This document shows positions 16,731-24,639 of a stretch of 64,000 nt of DNA, one piece after another. The stretch is from assembly GCF_026241095.1 (NCBI RefSeq), contig NZ_JAPFGB010000006.1, positions 186,001 to 250,000 on the forward strand, in the 5' to 3' direction. Position numbers and translations under genes: made by a program. Positions within the stretch are counted from its first letter, which is position 1; each line of letters starts with the position of its first letter. This DNA comes from Saccharopolyspora sp. NFXS83. GTDB taxonomy: Bacteria; Actinomycetota; Actinomycetes; Mycobacteriales; Pseudonocardiaceae. The notes below the pieces were generated by a model that saw only the letters and a list, made by a program, of their open reading frames with translations, had not been told where the DNA came from and ran no database searches.

Positions 16731-17908
16731 GGCCGGGCCTCCTTCGGCAGGCCGAGCACGCGCTCGGCGATGATGTTGCGCTGGATCTCGTTGGAACCGC
16801 CGTAGATGGTGTCGGCGCGGGTGAACAGGAACAGCCGCTGCCACTCGTCGAGCCGGTAGGGCGCGTCCTCGGCGACCAGGCCGCACGCTCCGGCCACCTC
16901 CATCGCCAGCTCGCCGAGCCCGCGGTGGAAGGTGGCCCAGTACAGCTTCGCGATCGACGCCTCCGGGCCCGCGGTGCCGTTGGCGACCCCGGTCAGCGTG
17001 CGCAGCGCGTTGAACCGCATCACCTCCAGCCCGATCCACGCCCGGCTGATCCTGTCCCGCAGCACCGGGTCGTCGAGGGCGCCGCCGCTGCGGGCGAGGT
17101 CGGTGATGCGCTCCAGCTCGCGGCGGAACACCACCTGCTGGTCGATGGTGCCGACGCCGCGCTCGAACCCGAGCGTGCCCATCGCGACCTTCCAGCCGCC
17201 GCCGACCTCGCCGACGACGTGCGACGCGTCGGTGCGGGCGCCGTCGAAGAACACCTCGTTGAACTCGGAGGTGCCGGTGAGCTGGATGATCGGCCGGACC
17301 TCGACGCCCGGCTGGTCCATCGGCACCAGCAGGTACGACAGCCCGTGGTGCCTGCCGCCCCGCGGATCGGTGCGGGCGAGCACGAAGCACCAATCGGCCA
17401 CGTGCGCCAGCGACGTCCACGTCTTCTGCCCGTCGATCACCCAGTCCGGCCCGTCGCGGCGCGCCTTGGTGGACAGGTTCGCCAGGTCGGATCCGGCCGA
17501 GGGTTCCGAATAGCCCTGGCACCACAGCTCGCGCACCTCGACGATCGCGGGCAGGAACCGCCGCCGCTGCCGCTCAGTGCCGAAGGCGATGATCGTGGGC
17601 CCGAGCAGCTCCTCGCCGACGTGGCCGACGCGCACCGGCGCCCCGATGCTCGCGTACTCCTCGTGGAAGATCACCTGCTGCGCGATCGACGCACCGCGCC
17701 CGCCGAACTCCTCTGGCCAGCCTAGGCAGGTCCAGCCCCCTGCTGCGAGGTGGCGGTCCCACGCGAGCCGCAGCTCGAACTCCTCGTGCTCACGACCAGG
17801 GCCGCCGAGGCCCCGCGCCGCGGCGAACTCACCGGTGAGGTGATCGCCCAGCCATTCCCGGACCTCCCGGCGGAACGCCGCCTCCTGAGCGCTGTCGGCC
17901 AGCTCCAT
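16727..17908 (-). CDS. fadE30: Acyl-CoA dehydrogenase FadE30
   Basis: This 393-residue ACAD (FadE30 of M. tuberculosis is 385) dehydrogenates an early HIP-CoA intermediate. Motifs: GWPEEFGGRGAS at about 62-73, GYSEPSAGSDLANL, GQKTWTSLAHVADW, and a candidate catalytic Glu in GTLGFERGVG. The C-terminus is YGGSNEIQRNIIAERVLGLP. I used the ATG at 17908 because it gives the family N-terminus MELADSAQEAAFRREVREWL. A KstR2 box with both half-sites intact lies about 74 bp upstream, shared with the divergent hydratase-fadE31-33 operon. Confidence 0.92.
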   Translation of the reverse strand: MELADSAQEAAFRREVREWLGDHLTGEFAAARGLGGPGREHEEFELRLAWDRHLAAGGWTCLGWPEEFGGRGASIAQQVIFHEEYASIGAPVRVGHVGEELLGPTIIAFGTERQRRRFLPAIVEVRELWCQGYSEPSAGSDLANLSTKARRDGPDWVIDGQKTWTSLAHVADWCFVLARTDPRGGRHHGLSYLLVPMDQPGVEVRPIIQLTGTSEFNEVFFDGARTDASHVVGEVGGGWKVAMGTLGFERGVGTIDQQVVFRRELERITDLARSGGALDDPVLRDRISRAWIGLEVMRFNALRTLTGVANGTAGPEASIAKLYWATFHRGLGELAMEVAGACGLVAEDAPYRLDEWQRLFLFTRADTIYGGSNEIQRNIIAERVLGLPKEARP

Positions 17909-17981
17909 CCGACTACCCCCGATCCGCCCGATCAACACCGGGCGATCGTGTTTCCCAGCCATCGCAGGAAAAAACAAGCCT

Positions 17982-17995
17982 ACCAAGCACTTGCT
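17982..17995. promoter_or_regulatory. KstR2 operator between fadE30 and the hydratase gene
   Basis: ACCAAGCACTTGCT fits AnCAAGnnCTTGnT at every fixed position, with core CAAGCACTTG at 17984-17993. It lies 74 bp upstream of fadE30 and 49 bp upstream of the right-reading enoyl-CoA hydratase. Confidence 0.85.
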
Positions 17996-18043
17996 AGTTT
18001 CGCTAACCTCGGAAGGCGCCGACACCTCGACGAGGAGGCAACG

Positions 18044-18895
18044 ATGGCCGAACAGGAACCGGTCGTGACCTACGAGCGGATCGAGCGGACCGCCGTCGTG
18101 ACGATGAACCGGCCCCGGTACCGCAACGCGCAGAACTCCGCGATGACCTACGCGCTCGACGACGTCTTCTACCGGGCCTGCGCCGACGACGAGGTCGCGG
18201 TGATCGTGCTGGCCGGGGCGGGTGAGCACTTCTCCGCCGGGCACGACATCGGGTCGCCGGGCCGCGACGCCGACGTGGACTTCGAACGCCGCGCCGGGCT
18301 GTGGTGGGGCCACGCCGGCAAGGCCGGCGGCGAATCGCGGTTCGCCCGCGAGCAGGAGGTCTACCTCGGGATGTGCCGGCGCTGGCGGGACATGCCGAAG
18401 CCGGTCGTCGCGAGCGTGCAGGGCGCGTGCGTCGCGGGCGGGCTGATGCTCGCGTGGGTCTGCGACCTGATCGTGGCCGCCGAGGACGCGTTCTTCGCCG
18501 ATCCGGTGGTGCGGATGGGCATTCCCGGCGTGGAGTACTTCGTGCACCCGTGGGTCCTCGGGCCGCGGGTGGCCAAGGAGTTCCTGTTCACCGGCAGGAA
18601 GATGAGCGCGCAGCGGGCCTACGAGGTCGGCATGGTCAACCAGGTCGTCGCGCGCGACCGGCTCGGCGACGCGTCGATGGAGCTGGCCGCGGAGGTCGCG
18701 GCGATGCCCCGCTTCGGCCTGGCGCTGGCGAAGAAGGCGGTCAACCAGGCCGAGGACCTCATGGGCAGGCACAGCGGCCTGGACTCCGCGTTCGGGTTGC
18801 ACCACCTGGCGCACGCGCACAACGCCGAGGTCGGGAAGGACTCGCTCAGCGGCATGGACGCCAAGAGCATGAAGCGTGCCGCCGACGACGGTTAG
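18044..18895 (+). CDS. Enoyl-CoA hydratase/isomerase-family protein in the KstR2 regulon
   Basis: This 283-residue crotonase-fold protein has oxyanion segments GAGEHFSAGHDIG (about 63-75) and GACVAGGLMLAWVCDLIVAA (about 126-145). A longer Trp/Arg-rich loop (about 80-120) is characteristic of a subgroup with bulky substrates. The start is ATG 18044, preceded by GAGGAGG. It is the first gene of the right-reading operon ending with fadE31-fadE32-fadE33, behind the intact KstR2 box. In M. tuberculosis this position is occupied by fadD3, so a hydratase here is a notable difference. A hydration step on the FadE31-33 product is a reasonable guess. Confidence 0.8.
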   Translation: MAEQEPVVTYERIERTAVVTMNRPRYRNAQNSAMTYALDDVFYRACADDEVAVIVLAGAGEHFSAGHDIGSPGRDADVDFERRAGLWWGHAGKAGGESRFAREQEVYLGMCRRWRDMPKPVVASVQGACVAGGLMLAWVCDLIVAAEDAFFADPVVRMGIPGVEYFVHPWVLGPRVAKEFLFTGRKMSAQRAYEVGMVNQVVARDRLGDASMELAAEVAAMPRFGLALAKKAVNQAEDLMGRHSGLDSAFGLHHLAHAHNAEVGKDSLSGMDAKSMKRAADDG

Positions 18896-19008
18896 AGAGC
18901 GCCCCCGGATGGTGCGCGCGGCGGTGCCGGCTGCTCGGGTGGCGCCGCTGACCAGGCCCCGAAAAGAAGATCATGCGCAAGGACCGTTCAGCGTGCCGGG
19001 AGGACGCC

Positions 19009-20169
19009 GTGGATCTGACCTTCTCTGCAGAGGAGCTCGCGTTCCGGGACGAGGTCCGGGAGTGGCTGCGGGACAACGCGCCCGTCGAGCCGCTGCCGTC
19101 GCTGGAGACGGAACGCGGGTTCGCGGCGCACCGGCAGTGGGAGCGGACGCTGCACGCCGCCGGGTTGTCGGTGGTGTCCTGGCCGGTCGAGTTCGGCGGG
19201 CGGGGCGCCTCGCTGGTGCGGTGGCTGCTGTTCGAGGAGGAGTACTACGCGGCCGGAGCGCCCGGCCGGGTCGGGCAGAACGGCATCTTCCTGCTGGCGC
19301 CGACCATGTTCGAGCACGGCACGCCCGAGCAGCAGCGGCGGCTGCTGCCTCGGATGGCCTCCGGCGAGGACATCTGGGCGCAGGCGTGGTCCGAACCGGA
19401 GGCGGGCAGCGACCTCGCCGGGATCCGCAGCGGGGCGCGGCGGGTGCCCGGTGGCTGGCGGCTCTCCGGGCAGAAGACGTGGAGCTCGCGGGCCGCGTTC
19501 GCCGACCGGGCGTTCGGGCTGTTCCGCAGCGATCCCGACGCGCAACGGCATCGCGGGTTGACGTACTACCTGTTCCCGCTGGACGCCGACGGCGTCACGG
19601 TGCGGCCGATCGGGCGGCTCGACGGCAAGCCCGCGTTCGCCGAGATCTTCCTGGACGACGTGTTCGTGCCGGATGAGGACGTGCTCGGCGAGGTCGGCGC
19701 GGGCTGGCGGGTCGCGATGAGCACCGCGGGCAGCGAACGCGGGCTGTCGCTGCGCAGTCCGGGCCGGTTCCTCGCGGCGGCGCGGCGGCTCGTCGAGTCC
19801 TGGACGTCGCGCGGCGGCGACCCCGAGGTGCGGGACCGGGTGGTCGACGCGTGGATCGGGGCGCAGGCCTACCGGCTGGCCACCTTCGAGACGGTCACGA
19901 AGGTGCTCGACGGCGCCTCGATCGGGCCGGAGGCGAGCCTGAACAAGGTGTTCTGGTCCGAACTCGACATCCGACTGCACGAGACCGCGCTGGACCTGCT
20001 CGGCCCGGACGCCGAGCTCGCCGCCGACTCCCCCGCGGCGCCCGACGGCGGGGCCTGGGCGGACGGCTACCTGTTCTCGCTGGCCGGGCCGATCTACGCG
20101 GGCACCAACGAGATCCAGCGCAACGTCATCGCCGAGCGCGTGCTCGGCCTGCCGAGGGAGCCCCGATGA
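19009..20169 (+). CDS. fadE31: Acyl-CoA dehydrogenase FadE31
   Basis: This 386-residue ACAD (M. tuberculosis FadE31: 377) acts late in HIP ring breakdown with FadE32 and FadE33. Motifs: SWPVEFGGRGAS, AWSEPEAGSDLAGI at about 136-149, GQKTWSSRAAFADR, and candidate catalytic Glu in TAGSERGLSL. The C-terminus is YAGTNEIQRNVIAERVLGLP. The start GTG 19009 is preceded by GGGAGGACGCC. It overlaps fadE32 by 4 bp (ATGA). The full set of motifs suggests it is the FAD- and substrate-binding subunit of the complex. Confidence 0.9.
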   Translation: MDLTFSAEELAFRDEVREWLRDNAPVEPLPSLETERGFAAHRQWERTLHAAGLSVVSWPVEFGGRGASLVRWLLFEEEYYAAGAPGRVGQNGIFLLAPTMFEHGTPEQQRRLLPRMASGEDIWAQAWSEPEAGSDLAGIRSGARRVPGGWRLSGQKTWSSRAAFADRAFGLFRSDPDAQRHRGLTYYLFPLDADGVTVRPIGRLDGKPAFAEIFLDDVFVPDEDVLGEVGAGWRVAMSTAGSERGLSLRSPGRFLAAARRLVESWTSRGGDPEVRDRVVDAWIGAQAYRLATFETVTKVLDGASIGPEASLNKVFWSELDIRLHETALDLLGPDAELAADSPAAPDGGAWADGYLFSLAGPIYAGTNEIQRNVIAERVLGLPREPR

Positions 20170-21167
20170 GGTTCGCGCGCACCACCGGACAGCAGGACAT
20201 GGCAGAGGCGTTGCGGGCGCTGCTGGACTCCGGCGGCGGCCCGACGGTCGCGCGCAGCTGGGCGAACGGCGATCCGGCGCCGTGGCGGCGGATCTGGGAA
20301 CGGCTGGGCGAGATGGGGTTGTGCGGGGTCGCGATCCCCGAGCGGCACGGCGGTCTGGAGCTGGGCGCGGTCGAACTGGTGGTGTGCCTGGAAGAACTCG
20401 GCCACGCCGGGTTGCCGGGTCCCTGCCTGGAGTCGATCGCGGTCGTGCCCGCGCTGCTGGCGGGCACCGACTCCGGGCAGCGGTGGCTGCCCGAGTTGGC
20501 CGCCGGGCGCGCCGTGGCCACCGCGGCGTTCACCGAGCACGGGCCGCGCGCCCTCGATGCCGACGCGGCGGACGTGGTCTTCCGGTGCGATGGGGAGAAC
20601 GCGGAACTGGCCGGGAGAACCGGAGCGGAACCGGAGCGGTCCCTCGATCCGGCGCGGCGGTTGTGGGCCCTCGCCGGTGGAACTCCGGTTCCCGGTGCGC
20701 GCGTGGCCGCCGCGTTCGATGCCGGAGTCCTCGGGTGCGCGGCGCAGTCGCTCGGGGTCGCGCGGCGGCTGCTGGACACCTCGATCCGCTACGCGGGCGA
20801 ACGCCACCAGTTCGGCAGACCGGTCGGCGGGTTCCAGGCGGTCAAGCACCACTTGGCGAACGTGGCGCTGCAACTCGAATTCGCCCGCCCGCTGGTGCAC
20901 GGAGCGTGCCTGTCGCTGGACTCCGGCGCCGAGCACGCCGCTCGCGACGTGTCGGCGGCGAAGCTGGCGGCCTCCGAAGCGGCGCACTTCGCGGCCCGCA
21001 CCGCGCTGCAGGTGCACGGCGCCATCGGCTACGCGGCGGAGAACGACCTGCAGCTGTGGCTCACCAAGGCGACCGCGTTGCGCTCCGCGTGGGGCACCGC
21101 GACCTGGCACCGGCGGCGGGTCGCCGACGCCCTCGCCGCCGGGTGCACCGCCCCGATCGGTTCCTGA
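20166..21167 (+). CDS. fadE32: Acyl-CoA dehydrogenase-like subunit FadE32
   Basis: This 333-residue short ACAD (M. tuberculosis FadE32: 319) is probably a partner subunit for FadE31/FadE33. The N-terminal helical domain is clear (VAIPERHGGLELGAVELVVCLEELGHAG). The middle beta-domain is eroded, with no SEPxAGSD motif. The C-terminal helices keep GERHQFGRPVGGFQAVKHHL and HGAIGYAAENDLQLWL. No obvious catalytic Glu is seen, as expected for the non-catalytic member of an alpha2beta2 ACAD. It overlaps fadE31 by 4 bp and lies 22 bp before fadE33. Confidence 0.88.
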   Translation: MRFARTTGQQDMAEALRALLDSGGGPTVARSWANGDPAPWRRIWERLGEMGLCGVAIPERHGGLELGAVELVVCLEELGHAGLPGPCLESIAVVPALLAGTDSGQRWLPELAAGRAVATAAFTEHGPRALDADAADVVFRCDGENAELAGRTGAEPERSLDPARRLWALAGGTPVPGARVAAAFDAGVLGCAAQSLGVARRLLDTSIRYAGERHQFGRPVGGFQAVKHHLANVALQLEFARPLVHGACLSLDSGAEHAARDVSAAKLAASEAAHFAARTALQVHGAIGYAAENDLQLWLTKATALRSAWGTATWHRRRVADALAAGCTAPIGS

Positions 21168-21189
21168 CTCCGGACTTCCGGGAGGCATC

Positions 21190-22293
21190 GTGCACTTCGC
21201 GTTCACCGAGGAGCAGGAAGACCTGCGGGCGGCGGTCCGCGCCCTGGTCGACCGCGACGGCGGGCCGCACGTTCCGCCGCCGGAGGCTCCGGACACCGGG
21301 CACGACACCGCGCTGTGGCGGCGGTTGTCCGCGGAGATCGGGGCCGCCGGGCTGGCCGTGCCCGAGGAGCACGGCGGCAGCGGCGCGAGCCTGGTGGAGA
21401 GCTGCCTCGTCGCGGAGGAACTGGGGCGCAGGCTGGTCGTCGGCCCGTTCCTCGGCAGCGCCGTGGTGAGCGCCGAAGCGGTGCTGGCCGCGGGCGATCC
21501 GGACGCGTGCGCCCGGCTGCTGCCCGGCATCTCCTCCGGTGAGCGGGTGGTCTCCTTGGCGTGGGCCGAACCTCGGCACTGGTGGAGCACCGCGACCTGC
21601 TCGACCACCGCGGTCCGCGACGGGACGGCGTGGCGCCTGACCGGCCGGAAGGCGTTCGTGCTGGACGGCGCCCAAGCCGACGCGGTGCTCGTGGTCGCCG
21701 CGACCGGTGGCGGGTTGTCGCTGTTCGAGGCGGAGGCGCCCGCAGCGATCACGACCACTCCGATGGATCCGACGCGCCCGATGGCGCGCTTCGAGTTCGC
21801 CGGGACACCTGCCCGGCTGCTGGGTGACGAGGGGTCGGCCGGGCAGGTGCTCACCCGGTGCCTGGAAGCCGCCGCCGTCGCGCTCGCCGCGGAATGCGTC
21901 GGGGCCGCCGACCGGTGGCTCGCCGAGATCGTCGGCTACGTCCAGGTCCGCGAGCAGTTCGGCCGCCGGATCGGGTCCTTCCAGGCCGTCAAGCACCGGT
22001 TGGCCGACCTGTTCGTGGCCGTCGAGTCCGCCCGGTCGCTGTCGCAGGCGGCGAGCTGGGCGGTCGCGACCCGCGACGACCGGGGCCCGGAGTGGGCGGC
22101 GATGGCGAAGTCCTTCTGCTGCGAGACCTACCAGGACGCCGCCGCCGAAGGCGTCCAGCTGCACGGCGGCATCGGCATCACCTGGGAGCACGAAGCCCAC
22201 CTGCACCTCAAACGAGCCCACAGCGCCACCCACCTGTTCGGCACGCCCCGCCGCCACCGCCAACACCTGGAATCCCTGCTCTCACTGCGCTGA
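21190..22293 (+). CDS. fadE33: Acyl-CoA dehydrogenase-like subunit FadE33
   Basis: This 367-residue protein (M. tuberculosis FadE33: 318) is the third member of the FadE31-32-33 set. The N-terminus has EEQEDLRAAVRALV and VPEEHGGSGASLVESCLVAEELG. The middle domain lacks a canonical SEPxAGSD. The C-terminal half carries REQFGRRIGSFQAVKHRLADL and LHGGIGITWEHEAHLHLKRA. It is about 50 residues longer than the mycobacterial protein, mostly in the central beta-domain. The start GTG 21190 has GGAGG seven bases upstream. It ends the operon, convergent with a TetR gene. Confidence 0.87.
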   Translation: MHFAFTEEQEDLRAAVRALVDRDGGPHVPPPEAPDTGHDTALWRRLSAEIGAAGLAVPEEHGGSGASLVESCLVAEELGRRLVVGPFLGSAVVSAEAVLAAGDPDACARLLPGISSGERVVSLAWAEPRHWWSTATCSTTAVRDGTAWRLTGRKAFVLDGAQADAVLVVAATGGGLSLFEAEAPAAITTTPMDPTRPMARFEFAGTPARLLGDEGSAGQVLTRCLEAAAVALAAECVGAADRWLAEIVGYVQVREQFGRRIGSFQAVKHRLADLFVAVESARSLSQAASWAVATRDDRGPEWAAMAKSFCCETYQDAAAEGVQLHGGIGITWEHEAHLHLKRAHSATHLFGTPRRHRQHLESLLSLR

Positions 22294-22362
22294 GCCCCCA
22301 CGACCAGGAGTGCCCGCGCCGCCGCGAGGATCGCCTCGGATCTCGGTGCCGGAGGGCGGGGG

Positions 22363-22932
22363 CTAGGCGCTGGACCGCATCCCGTCGATCAGCATGCCCA
22401 CGAGTTGCTCCACGCTGACGCGCCAGCCGTCCTTCGCCAGGTGCCCGCTGAGTTCCATGCCCGCGATGCCGTGCGCGCTCGACATCAGCAGCGCACCGTA
22501 GCGACGTGCGTCCGGTTCGCCGACGATGTCGGCGACGAGGGTGAGGAACTCGTTCTCCAAGCGGCTCGCGGCCTCGGCAGCCACCGGGGTGCTCGCCGGC
22601 GTGCTGAACATCAGCGCGTACAGGTGCGGTGTCCGGCGGGCGACGTCGATGAGCGCCAGCACGGCTCGCTCGAGTCGTGCGTCCGGCGCGGAGCCCGGAT
22701 CCGTCCGGAGTTCTTCCACCTCGTCGGCCAGGGAACTCCAGGCCCCGACGGCGAGTTCGGCCAGCAGGTGCTCCTTGTTCTTGAAGTGCCCGTAGGGCGC
22801 ACCGCGTGAGACGCCGGCCCTGGCTCCCACCGCGCGGAGGGTCACGGCGTCGGGCCCGCCCGCGTCGAGCAGCTCGGACGCGGCGCGCACGAGGGTGCGC
22901 CGGGTTGCGGCGGCGGTCTCGGCTCGTGTCAC
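22363..22932 (-). CDS. TetR-family regulator (local, target probably its divergent neighbour)
   Basis: This protein of about 189 residues opens with an HTH of TetR type: RTLVRAASELLDAGG, VTLRAVGARAGVSRGAPYGHFKNKEHLL. The C-terminal domain is generic (TetR_C_33-like). I chose the GTG at 22932, which leaves the first palindrome 16 bp upstream; an in-frame ATG at 22959 would put the palindrome inside the gene. It is divergent from an NTF2-like protein with two identical TGACACTGTCA palindromes between them, the usual layout of a self-regulating TetR pair. The ligand is unknown, and it is probably unrelated to sterol control. Confidence 0.8.
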   Translation of the reverse strand: MTRAETAAATRRTLVRAASELLDAGGPDAVTLRAVGARAGVSRGAPYGHFKNKEHLLAELAVGAWSSLADEVEELRTDPGSAPDARLERAVLALIDVARRTPHLYALMFSTPASTPVAAEAASRLENEFLTLVADIVGEPDARRYGALLMSSAHGIAGMELSGHLAKDGWRVSVEQLVGMLIDGMRSSA

Positions 22933-22947
22933 GCGGTCGATCCTACT

Positions 22948-22994
22948 TGACACTGTCATCTGAATGGAGGACGGTTGTTCACATGACACTGTCA
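22948..22994. promoter_or_regulatory. Twin TetR-type palindromic operators
   Basis: Two copies of the perfect 11-bp palindrome TGACACTGTCA occur at 22948-22958 and 22984-22994, 36 bp apart centre to centre. The second overlaps the start codon of the NTF2-like gene. They lie between the divergent TetR and NTF2-like genes and are the obvious binding sites for that TetR. Confidence 0.72.
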
Positions 22995-23498
22995 TACAAA
23001 TTGTCCGCCGATGACGCCTGCGTGCAACGCCTGGCGGACCGCGCCGAGATCAACGACGTTCAGCTCCGCTACGCGACGGGCACCGACTCCCGCGACTGGG
23101 AGCTCTTCCGCAGCTGCTTCACCGAGGAGGTCGAAGTCGACTTCAGCGAAGGCTTCGGTCAGCCCGTCGCTCGCATGAAGGCCGACGACTGGGTGAAGGG
23201 CACTGCTCCGAGGATGGAGTCCTTCACAGCGACGCAACACATGATCACGAACCTGGTGATCACCTTCGACGGCGACGACGAGGCCACCTGCGTCGCGTAC
23301 GTCCGGGCCGGTCACCACCTTCCCAACAGCACCGGCGACAGCGAGCAGACCGTGCACGGGTACTACACGAACCGCTTCGAGCGAACCTCGAACGGATGGC
23401 GAATCGCCAAGGTCAAGCTGACCGCGCTGTGGATGACCGGGAACTTCGGCATCTTCCAGGCGGCACTGGCTCCCGACGGTTCCGTCGCCCCGGCCTGA
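22983..23498 (+). CDS. NTF2-like/SnoaL-like protein
   Basis: This 171-residue alpha+beta cone protein belongs to the SnoaL_4/ring-hydroxylating-dioxygenase-beta-like group. It has LADRAEINDVQLRYATGTDSRDWELFRSCFTE at about 13-44, TATQHMITNLVITFDGDDEATCVAYVRAGHH, and the closing strand YYTNRFERTSNGWRIAKVKL. Such proteins are small isomerases, hydrolases or cyclases, or binding proteins; no catalytic set is clear enough to choose. The start ATG 22983 sits in the second operator, so repressor binding would block the promoter or translation start directly. Confidence 0.75.
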   Translation: MTLSYKLSADDACVQRLADRAEINDVQLRYATGTDSRDWELFRSCFTEEVEVDFSEGFGQPVARMKADDWVKGTAPRMESFTATQHMITNLVITFDGDDEATCVAYVRAGHHLPNSTGDSEQTVHGYYTNRFERTSNGWRIAKVKLTALWMTGNFGIFQAALAPDGSVAPA

Positions 23499-23652
23499 TC
23501 GCACCCCGCGAGCACCGGCGACCCGCCCGGACACGAGCGAGCCTCCCTCGTCGCCACCGCCAGATCCAGGGATCCAGGCGGAGGCGCCGGTGCGGCCTCG
23601 CTTCCGGGCACCACCTCGGCCAGACTCGCTCAACGCGCTGACCTCACAGGAG

Positions 23653-24639
23653 ATGCAGATTCCCGTGGCACAGCAGCACGAACCGCTCCCCGATCTCACG
23701 GGCCGCACCGTCGTCGTCACCGGTACGACGTCCGGTCTGGGCCTGGCACTGTCCGGCGCGCTCGCCGGGGCCGGCGCCCGCGTGCTGATGACCGTACGAG
23801 ACGCCGAACGCGGCAAGGCTGCCGTCGAGCAGGTGCGAGCCGGACTCGAAGGACGCGGCTCGGCCGAGACCGTCCTGCTCGACCTGGCCGATCTCGCCTC
23901 CGTCCGCACCGCCGCCGCCGACGTCCGGGAACGCACCGGCGACCAGGTCGACGTGCTGATCAACAACGCCGCCGTGTCGCTGGGCCCGCACGAACGGACC
24001 CGCGACGGGTTCGAGCTCCAGCTCGGCACCAACCACCTCGGCCCGGCCGCGCTCACCTGGCTGCTGATGCCGGCACTGCGGGCGGCAGGCAACCCCGGCC
24101 AGCCCTCTCGCGTCGTGATGACGTCGAGCCTCGGGCACCGCACCGGCGGACTCGACCTCACCGACCCGCACTGGGACCGCCGACGCTACTCACCCACGCT
24201 CGCCTACGGGGCCTCGAAGCTCGCGAACCTGCTGTTCGCCGCGGAGCTCGATCGACTAGTGCGACGGACCGGAGATCCGGTCCTGTCCATCGCCGCCCAC
24301 CCAGGGCTGACGGCCTCGGAACTGCTGAACAACAGCCTCACCCGCGGCGGCACCTGGAGAGCCCGCCTGCTCGTCCTCCCGGACCGGCTCCTGTCCCAAC
24401 CGGTCACCGATGGAATCGCACCCCAGCTCCTCGCCGCCACCGGAGCGGTGCGCGGCGGCGACTACGTGGGCCCTACCGGATCCTTCCAGACGCGCGGCCC
24501 CGCCGGACCCGCCAGCCGGTCAGCAACCGCGCGAAATCCGGAGCTCGCCCGCAAGTTGTGGGAGTTCACCGCCGCTACCACCGGGGTGACACCAGATCCC
24601 CAGCCGGTCAGCCGGCCGGGGCCAGGGGGAACGGGATGA
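23653..24639 (+). CDS. SDR oxidoreductase (retinol-dehydrogenase-like)
   Basis: This 328-residue SDR is of the RDH/oxidoreductase subgroup. It has the cofactor motif TGTTSGLGLALSGAL at about 24-38, LLDLADLASVR, NNAAVSLGPHERTRDGFELQLGTNHLG, and the active-site Ser in MTSSLGHRTGG followed by YGASKLAN. A C-terminal GGDYVGPTGSFQTRG with a Pro/Gly tail ends it. The natural substrate of this broad group is not predictable. It has its own promoter region (about 150 bp upstream) and overlaps the 3' end of mceF by 32 bp tail to tail. Confidence 0.78.
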   Translation: MQIPVAQQHEPLPDLTGRTVVVTGTTSGLGLALSGALAGAGARVLMTVRDAERGKAAVEQVRAGLEGRGSAETVLLDLADLASVRTAAADVRERTGDQVDVLINNAAVSLGPHERTRDGFELQLGTNHLGPAALTWLLMPALRAAGNPGQPSRVVMTSSLGHRTGGLDLTDPHWDRRRYSPTLAYGASKLANLLFAAELDRLVRRTGDPVLSIAAHPGLTASELLNNSLTRGGTWRARLLVLPDRLLSQPVTDGIAPQLLAATGAVRGGDYVGPTGSFQTRGPAGPASRSATARNPELARKLWEFTAATTGVTPDPQPVSRPGPGGTG

